Below, piece after piece: positions 8,044 through 15,551 of a DNA stretch of 64,000 nt (positions within the stretch are counted from its first letter, which is position 1; every line of letters begins with the position of its first letter). The position numbers and the translations under genes were made by a program. The notes under the pieces were generated by a model, which was not told where the DNA came from, ran no database searches, and saw only the letters and a program-made list of their open reading frames with translations. This DNA is from Vibrio sp. S9_S30 (GTDB taxonomy: Bacteria; Pseudomonadota; Gammaproteobacteria; Enterobacterales; Vibrionaceae). The stretch spans positions 1 through 64,000 of the forward strand of contig NZ_JAAUWT010000003.1 in assembly GCF_014694455.1 (NCBI RefSeq). Direction: 5' to 3'.

Positions 8044-8589
8044 TTATTTTTTTGTGCTGCTTCTGTAAGAAGAATGTGGTTGAGATGAAGAATGTGCTTC
8101 TGAAGAAGAAGGCGCTTGAGAAGAAGAATGCGCTTCTGAAGCGGGCGTTTGTGAAGGGGGTTTTTCGGCAGACGACGGTAAAAAGCCACGAATCGCCGCA
8201 TTCAATTTTTCAGGGATAGGAATGGAACCGTGCGTTTCCAAAGACGTGGTCACCAAGGTTTGCTGAACCTTCATTCTCGGGTCGCCTTTTTGCCCGACAC
8301 AGCGATATTCAAGAGTGAACGATTTCGTGCCAAGGCGCACAACATCCAGCTCTAGGTAAACGTCATCTCCCATCTGGCTCACTGCCGTGAAATCAGCCTC
8401 TAAGTGGACAATGGGCATGCCGAACTTGGCGCGCCCAATGTAACCGGCAAAACCGCCTTCGAGTATGGAATCTATCCAAGCTTCTAAAAGGTCATTGAAC
8501 ATAACAAAGTACTGTGGATAGAACACGATGCCTGCCGGATCGCAGTCCGAAAATCGTATTTTATAAGGTAAAGAAAACGAACGTTCCAT
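8044..8589 (-). CDS. 4-hydroxybenzoyl-CoA thioesterase-type enzyme
   Basis: Hot-dog thioesterase. RFSDCDPAGIVFYPQYF (residues 12-28) matches the Pseudomonas-type 4-hydroxybenzoyl-CoA thioesterase active site, with the catalytic Asp at position 17. The conserved domain ends near residue 140. The remaining about 40 residues are a Ser/Ala/Gln-rich tail built from an imperfect in-frame repeat (SEAHSSSQ occurs twice) and are unlike the family. The gene lies between iorB (12 bp gap) and the monooxygenase (11 bp gap). Likely job: hydrolyse the 5-hydroxylated aryl-CoA to the free acid. A ribosome site AGGAGG precedes the ATG. Confidence 0.85.
   Translation of the reverse strand: MERSFSLPYKIRFSDCDPAGIVFYPQYFVMFNDLLEAWIDSILEGGFAGYIGRAKFGMPIVHLEADFTAVSQMGDDVYLELDVVRLGTKSFTLEYRCVGQKGDPRMKVQQTLVTTSLETHGSIPIPEKLNAAIRGFLPSSAEKPPSQTPASEAHSSSQAPSSSEAHSSSQPHSSYRSSTKK
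8068..8145. repeat. Degenerate tandem repeat inside the thioesterase 3' end
   Basis: A repeat with a unit of roughly 36 bp encodes the Ser-rich tail; on the minus strand TCAGAAGC(G/A)CATTCTTC recurs. It keeps the reading frame to the stop codon. It belongs to the same kind of gene-end array seen elsewhere in the window, here captured inside a coding sequence. Confidence 0.7.
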
Positions 8590-8601
8590 TGTTCCTCCTA
8601 A

Positions 8602-10065
8602 TTAATCTAATGAGTATTGGGCTTTAAGGGCAGTCAGTTTGGCGCCATGTTCGTCGGCCAGTGCCGCTTCTCTAAGCTCTCTCAAAAGGTGGGGGGTCAG
8701 TTGCTGCGGGTACTGATCAGCAATCGACATAAGCTGCTGGTAGTGATTCATTCCACGTTTGTGCGTCTCCCCATAGCCTTTCACCAACCGCTGGCAGAGC
8801 GCGATTTCTTTGGCTATTGCGGGGTTGGTGAGCGCGGTGTGTTGTATCCGCGCAATCCAGTCCCAAATGGCGGCTCTTTCGTTTTTGTAACGCAAAGTGA
8901 TTCGGCGGCATTTCTTCCAATACGCCAGTGAAAGCAGCAATAAGAATCCCGATAGAGAACTCGTTCTCACCACGCGACCGTCTTGAGTCAGCTTGTTGAT
9001 TAGGTTTGAGAGTTTCGTGGAACCCTTTATCCAACGTCCTACCGCCGCGGGTAGCGAGTCGCATATTTCATCCAAACCAGGGTGCATAAACTCTTCAATT
9101 TGCAGCAGTTGGGTTTGCGCTGCGCCCACTTCTTCTTTTACTCGTTGAAAACGCGATGCTCGCACTTTTAAATCCGCTACTCTCATCACGTCTTCGTAGC
9201 TGAGCCAAAGTGCCAAGTGTCTCGCCACAACCTCAAGTAATGGCGGGTGTTCCGTCAGTGACATGCCGTTCAGCAAATCGACGTACTCTTGTGCGTAGCT
9301 CAGATCTTGATAGTCCAGTAACCGCTCAATGCCGTGGCTGATCGTCGCCTGACACGCTTTTGGAAAGGGGTGGCTTAAAGGGTGGAGCGAAATACGTTGG
9401 GATGATGGCTGGGGGTCAGGCTGGTCTATCGACTCCCTTGATGTCAAAAGACAGGCGGCGTTAAACGCATTCAAGCTTTCTTTTACGCCAATCCCGCCTT
9501 GTTCGATGGTTTGCTCAAACGCTTTTCTGGAAAAAGGCAACACCCCCGATTCGCTCAGTGCTCCAAACAGCACAGAGCTGATCACGCTTTTGTTTTCCAC
9601 CGCCACTTTCGCCATGTCGAATTGGATCAAGCGTTTGGACGATTTTTCCGCGTGCGCAATCAAGGAGTGGCTGTCTACCCGCCCGTCGCCCATGTTGGAA
9701 CGCTCTTGATAGGAATACACGCGGTGTGTCGAAGAGATCAACACCGTTTGCGACGGTGTCACCAAACCACGTTGAATGGCTCGTCCAGCCTCCATCAATT
9801 CCGATGTGAGCACGATATCGACGTCTTCAGGTATGGGCATTAAAGCCAACACAGGCACCGCATTATGTTTTTCTGCGATGGCTCTGGAAAAGAGCTCCAC
9901 ATAATAGATGGTTGAACCCGTTCTTTGAGCCACACCCGGCACGGAAGTCGTTTGGGCATAAAACCCATTCGCCTCTGCCAAATTGACGATCCAGTCTGCT
10001 AATACGCCTCCCCCCTCGCCGCCCATGGCAAGAATGGCTATTTTGATGGGTTTGTTCAGATTCAT
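8602..10065 (-). CDS. iorB: Indolepyruvate-type 2-oxoacid:ferredoxin oxidoreductase, beta subunit
   Basis: 487 residues. The N-terminal about 200 residues are the gamma-type 2-oxoacid:ferredoxin oxidoreductase domain, with GGEGGGVLADW and VPGVAQRTGSTIYYVE. The remainder is the helical C-terminal extension found in long, mostly aerobic IorB proteins. Together with IorA the enzyme decarboxylates an aryl 2-oxoacid and joins it to CoA, passing electrons to an Fe-S carrier. No CoA ligase gene is present in the cluster, so this complex is the only visible source of the aryl-CoA needed by the monooxygenase. Isatinate (2-aminophenylglyoxylate) is an aryl 2-oxoacid and would give 2-aminobenzoyl-CoA; that substrate is inferred. 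AGGAGG precedes the ATG. Confidence 0.85.
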   Translation of the reverse strand: MNLNKPIKIAILAMGGEGGGVLADWIVNLAEANGFYAQTTSVPGVAQRTGSTIYYVELFSRAIAEKHNAVPVLALMPIPEDVDIVLTSELMEAGRAIQRGLVTPSQTVLISSTHRVYSYQERSNMGDGRVDSHSLIAHAEKSSKRLIQFDMAKVAVENKSVISSVLFGALSESGVLPFSRKAFEQTIEQGGIGVKESLNAFNAACLLTSRESIDQPDPQPSSQRISLHPLSHPFPKACQATISHGIERLLDYQDLSYAQEYVDLLNGMSLTEHPPLLEVVARHLALWLSYEDVMRVADLKVRASRFQRVKEEVGAAQTQLLQIEEFMHPGLDEICDSLPAAVGRWIKGSTKLSNLINKLTQDGRVVRTSSLSGFLLLLSLAYWKKCRRITLRYKNERAAIWDWIARIQHTALTNPAIAKEIALCQRLVKGYGETHKRGMNHYQQLMSIADQYPQQLTPHLLRELREAALADEHGAKLTALKAQYSLD

Positions 10066-10074
10066 GCGTCCTCC

Positions 10075-12252
10075 TTACCCTTCTGCGCGGCTGGTTTGGC
10101 GCTCGTAGATCGCTTGAAGCCAGTGAATGATTTTGTTTTGAATGCGCTGCCACCATGCCTCTAGCTTTTTAGGGTGAGTAATGATTCGTGCACGATAAAA
10201 TGACGGGCAAAGCACCGCAGCGTGGGACACCTCGCCGCATAAACCGCACCCAACGCAGCTATCTAATACCGTGGCGACGGGATCGTGCCTTAACGGATCG
10301 GGGTTGCTTTTTATGGAAAGCGATGGGCAGCCAGAAAGGCGAATACACGAGTGATCGCCCGTGCAGGTATCCGGATCGATGCCGAAGCGCTCGCGGGCGT
10401 TTCTTACGCCGTTGGCCAGGTCTTTGCGAACTTGTCGTTTCACTCTTCTCTGCTTATTGAGCATGCATTCACTTTGAGCAACAACAACTTTGGGGCCGCC
10501 TTCTTTCGTCGTTAGCGCTTCGCGGAGCGTGTTCATCATGTTTTTCAGGTCATACGTTCGCTCAACGGTTTTTATCCATTTCACGCCTACGCCTTTTGCG
10601 GCTTTTTCAATATCATGCCCTGTACTGCGAGTCTCGTTTTGGGCAACCGACGATAAGATATCTTGCCCACCTGTCGCGGCGGTATAGCGATTATCGATCA
10701 CCAATGTCACGTGATCGCTTTTGTTAAAAACAGCGTTGGCGATACCACTGGTTAAACCGTTGTGCCAAAAGCCGCCGTCCCCCATCACAGCGATGGCACG
10801 CTTTTGCGATTCGGTATGAAAAGCCGAGACACCAGCACTGCCTAATCCATAACCCATGGTGGTATTACCAAGATTGAAAGGCGGTAAAATAGAAAACAAA
10901 TGGCAGCCAATATCGGCGCTGATGTGATGCGTGCCGACCTCTTTTTCCAGCATTTTGAGCGCGGTAAATACCGGCCGTTCTGGGCAGCCCGTACAAAAAC
11001 CTGGGGGGCGGGGATTAATCAGCGAGTCGAGCGGCTCCGGCTCGGCTTGCTTTACTGGGCTGGGTTCACTGATTTCAACCACCGAAATGCGCGAGTCTAT
11101 GTTGGTGCAGGCGGTATCGTGTGAGATGTCGTACTGACTCAAAAACTGGGAAATGCCTTTCATCAGCGTTTTGGCGTGGTATTCACCGGCTAACGGCAAC
11201 ACATCTTTGCCGTGCAATTCGGTGGTGATCCCTCTTTGTTTAAAAATGCTGGCGATGTTCTGTTCAATAAAATTGGGTTGCCCCTGTTCGATAACCAGAA
11301 CCGCGTCTTTACTTTTGCAAAAAGAATCGAGCTCGTCGTCCACCAGTGGATAGGTCACGTTCAACACATATAACGGAATATCAGACTCGCCATAAATGTC
11401 GCTCATGCCCAGCTTTTCGAGTGCGCGGATCACGTTGTTGTAGCAACCACCTTGAAGAATAATGCCAAGGTTATTCTCTTTGCCGGAAAGAAATTCGTTG
11501 AGCTGGTTTTGCTGTATGAATTCGATGGCTGCGGGCCAGCGCTTTGAGATCTTTTCTTCCTCATGCAAAAAGCTCGCAGGGGGTAAGACAATGCGGTCGA
11601 TATCCCGATACGGGTTGTCTATGGCGTCTTTAGGTGTGTATTTCGCACGGATATTATCGGATGTTTCAAACTGCCCATGTAAATGGCAAGAGCGAATCCC
11701 AATTTGCAACATAACGGGGGTATTGCTGGCTTCGGAAAGCTCGAACCCTGTTTTCACCGCTTGCACAATCGCCGGAATATTGGGCCGCGGATCCAACAAC
11801 CAGATTTGCGATTTCATTGCAAACGCGTGGCTTCGCTCCTGCATGATGGAAGACCCTTCTCCGTAATCTTCTCCCACAATGATCAGCGCCCCCCCTTTCA
11901 CGCCACCAGATGCCAAGTTCGCCAATGCATCACTGGCAACGTTGGTGCCCACCGTCGATTTAAACGTAATGGCTCCCCGTAGGGGGTAGTTCACAGACGC
12001 CGATAGCGTGGCCGCAGCGGTGGCTTCACTTGCGCTGTTTTCAAATCGAACACCGTATTCCGACAGCACTTCTTGCGCATCGGCTAACACATCCAATAGG
12101 TGCGATATTGGCGAACCTTGATAACCCGCGACGTAATTCACGCCCGATTCCAAAAGCGCCTTTGTCACGGCGAGTATGCCTTCGCCGCTAAACACTTCTC
12201 CTTCACCTAAACGAAGTTTGCTCATTTCGTTTACAAAAGATCGTTCAGCCAT
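10075..12252 (-). CDS. iorA: Indolepyruvate-type 2-oxoacid:ferredoxin oxidoreductase, alpha subunit
   Basis: 725-residue thiamine-diphosphate subunit. The N-terminal pyrimidine-binding domain holds GYQGSPISHLLDVL. The cofactor-binding domain has the GDG motif (VMGDGGFWHNGLTSG) after FCTGCPERPVF. The C-terminus carries a ferredoxin-like segment with CTGDHSCIRLSGCPS and SCVGCGLCG, which would hold [4Fe-4S] clusters. Domain order and length match IorA. Nine bases separate it from iorB. On the promoter side lies a 380 bp gap holding a repeat and a probable terminator, so this gene may head its own transcript. No ferredoxin gene is nearby, so the electron acceptor is unknown. Confidence 0.87.
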   Translation of the reverse strand: MAERSFVNEMSKLRLGEGEVFSGEGILAVTKALLESGVNYVAGYQGSPISHLLDVLADAQEVLSEYGVRFENSASEATAAATLSASVNYPLRGAITFKSTVGTNVASDALANLASGGVKGGALIIVGEDYGEGSSIMQERSHAFAMKSQIWLLDPRPNIPAIVQAVKTGFELSEASNTPVMLQIGIRSCHLHGQFETSDNIRAKYTPKDAIDNPYRDIDRIVLPPASFLHEEEKISKRWPAAIEFIQQNQLNEFLSGKENNLGIILQGGCYNNVIRALEKLGMSDIYGESDIPLYVLNVTYPLVDDELDSFCKSKDAVLVIEQGQPNFIEQNIASIFKQRGITTELHGKDVLPLAGEYHAKTLMKGISQFLSQYDISHDTACTNIDSRISVVEISEPSPVKQAEPEPLDSLINPRPPGFCTGCPERPVFTALKMLEKEVGTHHISADIGCHLFSILPPFNLGNTTMGYGLGSAGVSAFHTESQKRAIAVMGDGGFWHNGLTSGIANAVFNKSDHVTLVIDNRYTAATGGQDILSSVAQNETRSTGHDIEKAAKGVGVKWIKTVERTYDLKNMMNTLREALTTKEGGPKVVVAQSECMLNKQRRVKRQVRKDLANGVRNARERFGIDPDTCTGDHSCIRLSGCPSLSIKSNPDPLRHDPVATVLDSCVGCGLCGEVSHAAVLCPSFYRARIITHPKKLEAWWQRIQNKIIHWLQAIYERQTSRAEG

Positions 12253-12289
12253 GTGTTCCTCTCACTTCCTTGTTGACTGCCTAGTTTCA

Positions 12290-12388
12290 GCAGACGTTAC
12301 TGCGATGCTTCCAGCAGCCATATTTCCCGCAGCCTTGTTTGCAGCAGACATGTTTGCGACAGTCCGGTTTGCGACAGCGCTCGTTGCT
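12290..12388. repeat. 15 bp tandem repeat upstream of iorA
   Basis: Five consecutive 15-mers (12314-12388), for example GCAGCCATATTTCCC, GCAGCCTTGTTTGCA and GCAGACATGTTTGCG, follow a longer degenerate first copy at 12290. It lies in the leader side of iorA. Confidence 0.85.
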
Positions 12389-12559
12389 GTGTCTGAGTTG
12401 CTGTGTCTTATTAGTACAAAGCACCTGAGGCTCAACATCAATCAATAAGAGAGGGGGAAAATCGCTTTCTCGCGAGGAGTGGATAGAGGGTGCAGAGACT
12501 GGATAACATCTTCGTGTATAAGAAGAAATTCCGTTTGGAAGCGTCGATACGATCGCGTC

Positions 12560-12605
12560 ATAAAAGACAAAATCACGCTCTAACGATCCGATAGAGACGT
12601 GATTT
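12560..12605 (-). terminator. Probable terminator or attenuator after the FAD oxidoreductase gene
   Basis: On the minus strand AAATCACG...CGTGATTT (12605-12598 with 12577-12570, extended inward by CTCTA/TAGAG with one bulge) is followed by TGTCTTTTA. It lies 30 bases after the FAD gene stop, so cyclase plus FAD gene may form one transcript and iorA onward another. Confidence 0.5.
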
Positions 12606-12635
12606 AAATGACGGCTTAAAACGAGGGGAAAAGTG

Positions 12636-14270
12636 TTACTTTAACAGTTGCCGCGCCACCAAATAGCCCGACGTTGCCCCTAAGCCAGGGCCGGGGTGGG
12701 TACTGGCACCAATATGCAGCACATTTTTAACCGGGGTTTGATGACACTTAGCCGACCCAGTAGGCGCAAAGGGTCGCAACCAGAAAAACTGATCAGGGCT
12801 GCATACACCGGAATAGGGATCCCCTCCCACTAAGTTGCAGTTTAACGATTCCAAATCGGCTGGGCTGTAGGATTTGCGCCCAACAATCAATGACGATAAT
12901 CCCGGCATCACGCTTTCTAACCGTTCTTGCACACGCTGTGCAACCGCTTCGCGAACCGCCTCCGTCCATTGCCCGTCTTCCGGTATTGGGATTTGATTCA
13001 ATGCATCCCCCTTCAACTTAGAAGGCAATTCTTGCATTTGAACCCACAAGATCCAACAGCCTTCCGGTGCTCGGCTAGGATCAACAGCCGTCGGTTGCCC
13101 AATGCCCAGTGTCGGTTTCGCGGGTATGAGACCGTTATTGGCTTCGGTGACCGACAAACACACTTGCTCCATGCTTTCGGTTAAATGCACAAGAGGCACG
13201 TTCACCAGTTCTGGCTCTGTCCAAGGCGGGGGGGCACTCAGGGCAAAATGCACTTGCATGCCTCCGCGGCCAAATTGGTAACCTTTTGCTCGCTTTCTCA
13301 CCTCTAATGAGGCGTGCTTTTTGGCGTTCAAGAAACGCCCGTACAGCTGGTCGGGAGCCACATTACACACCACATGCTCCTTCGCGGAATAAAAGGTTTG
13401 GTTTGCGACCACGCCTTGAGCCACTTCAGTGCTGCCTTGAGCTGAAAAGAGGCGTTTCTTCGATTGAGTAACGATTTCATCCACGTTTGCGTTGTGAATA
13501 ATGATGCCATCGTGATCTTCAATGACTTGCGTTAGCGCATGAACAAGCTTGTTGCTGCCCCCCTTCACCACGGGCATGCCACCGGCAACAACCGCGGCAA
13601 ACGTGAGTTTTCCAATCAGCGCCGAACTGGCTTCGTCCGGCCCTAACCCCGTATGAAGTACCCAAGGTGCGATCAACGCTCGGGTTTTATCATGCTTAAA
13701 CGTTCTTAACGACCAGCGTCGGCAACTTTCAAGGGAATCAGACATAAAAGCCAGCATGCCATTCGTCCCTCGCTTTCGCCATTCGCGAAACATCAAACGC
13801 ACGAGGTTCAAACTGAACGGTTGGTTATTGAGCAAACCAAAGGTGAGCGACGCGTCTGTCCCGAAAAGTGTTTCCGCACTGGTTCCGAAGGCACTGCCAT
13901 CCCCAGGACAGCACGCTTCTAGCCTTTTCACCGTGTCTTCTATATCACTCTTGAGCGCTATCCCTGAACCATCGGGAAAAACAATGCCCGTCGAGTAATC
14001 ATTTTGAACAAACTCGACCCCTTTGCCATCGAGAGCCTCTTTGAGCTCGCCATACCCTGCTCCCCCCACAAATAAGGGGTACCACATCGACATGATGTCG
14101 TGATGAAAATCAGGAAAGAGCTCTTCCGTACGAATGCACCCACCAGAAATCGCATTGCGTTCCAATATCAAAACGGATTTGCCGTTCATTGCGAGGATCG
14201 CGGCACATACCAAGGTGTTTATGCCGCTACCAATAAAAATCACATCGGCATCAATACTGCTTTTTTTCAT
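12636..14270 (-). CDS. FAD-dependent oxidoreductase, phytoene-desaturase-like
   Basis: 544-residue flavoprotein. The N-terminal Rossmann motif is VIFIGSGINTLVCAAILA (about 10-27), followed by LILERNAISGG. The C-terminal FAD closure is IGASTHPGPGLGATSGYLVA. This is the phytoene-desaturase/amine-oxidase fold, which includes many uncharacterised NAD(P)/FAD oxidoreductases. It is the second gene of the cluster, 59 bases after the isatin-hydrolase-like cyclase. Its place suggests an early oxidation of an indole derivative, for instance dioxindole or indoxyl to isatin, but nothing in the sequence proves the substrate. A GGGAGG ribosome site precedes the ATG. Fold sure, role unknown. Confidence 0.75.
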   Translation of the reverse strand: MKKSSIDADVIFIGSGINTLVCAAILAMNGKSVLILERNAISGGCIRTEELFPDFHHDIMSMWYPLFVGGAGYGELKEALDGKGVEFVQNDYSTGIVFPDGSGIALKSDIEDTVKRLEACCPGDGSAFGTSAETLFGTDASLTFGLLNNQPFSLNLVRLMFREWRKRGTNGMLAFMSDSLESCRRWSLRTFKHDKTRALIAPWVLHTGLGPDEASSALIGKLTFAAVVAGGMPVVKGGSNKLVHALTQVIEDHDGIIIHNANVDEIVTQSKKRLFSAQGSTEVAQGVVANQTFYSAKEHVVCNVAPDQLYGRFLNAKKHASLEVRKRAKGYQFGRGGMQVHFALSAPPPWTEPELVNVPLVHLTESMEQVCLSVTEANNGLIPAKPTLGIGQPTAVDPSRAPEGCWILWVQMQELPSKLKGDALNQIPIPEDGQWTEAVREAVAQRVQERLESVMPGLSSLIVGRKSYSPADLESLNCNLVGGDPYSGVCSPDQFFWLRPFAPTGSAKCHQTPVKNVLHIGASTHPGPGLGATSGYLVARQLLK

Positions 14271-14329
14271 GCTACTGCCTCCCTGCTTAACCCTTTATTC
14301 AAAGATCAGCTAATCCAGTCAATCCTTGC

Positions 14330-15115
14330 TTAACCGCCGACCAAAGCCAGAACACGGAGAGGGCTACCTGAACCGCCTTCGATTTTCAGTGGCGCAGCCA
14401 CAATCAACGCCCCCGTGGTCGGGAGTAAATCCAAGTTTTTAAGGCACTGCAAACCGTACTTATTGGCTCCGTGCATTAAGGTGTGGCATGGCAACGGCAT
14501 CGACCATGTGAAAGATTGACCTGCGTCGGTATTAATGGTTTCGACACCAAAACCCAGTACGTCTCTTTGATGGATCATCCATTCCACAGCCGCTTGAGTC
14601 GGGCCCGGTGTGTGAGTCCCGTCCTCTTTCGTGTTTAAAAAGGCGGCAGGGTCGCTCACTCGTTTCGACCAATCCGTGCGGAACAATACCCATGCGCCGG
14701 CCGGAATAATGCCATGTTGGCTCTCCCACAATTCAAGAAAATCCACCGTGAGCAGCCAATCGGGATCGTCGGCGACTTCTTGGCTGGCATCCACAACAAC
14801 GGCAGGGGCAACAAAGTTATGAACGGGAATGGTATCGACAGAGTTTTGGGGGTGATCTTTTCCACTTATCCAGTGGACTGGAGCATCAAAGTGTGTACCC
14901 GTATGCTCTCCACAACGAAAGTTATTCCAGTACCAAGCTGGACCATTTTCATCGTATTGGGAAATCGTTTCTTTTTTAAACCCCCAAACCTGACCAAATT
15001 CTTCTGGGAGTTGAAGGGCTGGGAATGCTTCATTCAATGTTTGGGTAAGGTCGATGACCTTAACTCCACCATTGCCCAAACTTTCTGATAGTGCATTTAG
15101 AATTGCGTCCGACAT
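14330..15115 (-). CDS. Cyclase-family metal hydrolase, isatin hydrolase-like
   Basis: 261 residues with the family metal motif HTGTHFDAPVHW (H71, H75, D77, H81). The family includes isatin hydrolase and bacterial kynurenine formamidase, both Mn/Zn enzymes opening or deformylating anthranilate-type amides. A Trp-rich stretch before the motif and WISGKDHPQNSVDTIPV after it fit the larger isatin-hydrolase type rather than the compact KynB type. The start is placed at the ATG with AAGGAAAGAG upstream; an earlier in-frame ATG 39 bases up lacks a ribosome site. It is the first gene of the catabolic cluster. Isatin to isatinate is my preferred reaction because the next complex (IorAB) uses aryl 2-oxoacids. 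Confidence 0.8.
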   Translation of the reverse strand: MSDAILNALSESLGNGGVKVIDLTQTLNEAFPALQLPEEFGQVWGFKKETISQYDENGPAWYWNNFRCGEHTGTHFDAPVHWISGKDHPQNSVDTIPVHNFVAPAVVVDASQEVADDPDWLLTVDFLELWESQHGIIPAGAWVLFRTDWSKRVSDPAAFLNTKEDGTHTPGPTQAAVEWMIHQRDVLGFGVETINTDAGQSFTWSMPLPCHTLMHGANKYGLQCLKNLDLLPTTGALIVAAPLKIEGGSGSPLRVLALVGG

Positions 15116-15551
15116 AGCTCTTTCCTTGTAGTAACAACCATGGGTTATGTTCACGCTCCAGCGTATTTAGCTGGTGATCGCTAAGCTGTATCGTTATAGG
15201 AATGGAGGAAAGCTTCTATCCGGATCAAGAAAAACGTATCCAATCGATGCACCTAACTGCCCAAATGACGTTTATTAAAATGGGGCTGTCAACTCAACCT
15301 GCCCTACATTACGGATTTCTAAGGCGTTTATAGATACTCTTTTGAGTAACTTGTCAATTGATTTGAGTTCACGTTATAGTATTCCTTCCCTCCTTTCGAA
15401 CCAATATCACATCCAGTTGCACAGAAATCGGATTAATAGAAATCACCGATTGATTTTATAGAAGAAACCTATTTCCAATCATAAATATAAAAGCCATATA
15501 CTTCGTGTTGGCAGAAAAGGGCTTTGAATCTTGTATATAAAGGAAGCAAAT
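15116..15551. promoter_or_regulatory. Divergent control region, with a candidate catalase promoter
   Basis: This gap separates the minus-strand catabolic cluster from the plus-strand catalase. On the plus strand TTGTCA (15351-15356) and TATAGT (15375-15380) are 18 bases apart, a plausible sigma-70 promoter about 170 bases before the catalase start. I found no equally clear promoter for the catabolic side. Confidence 0.4.
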
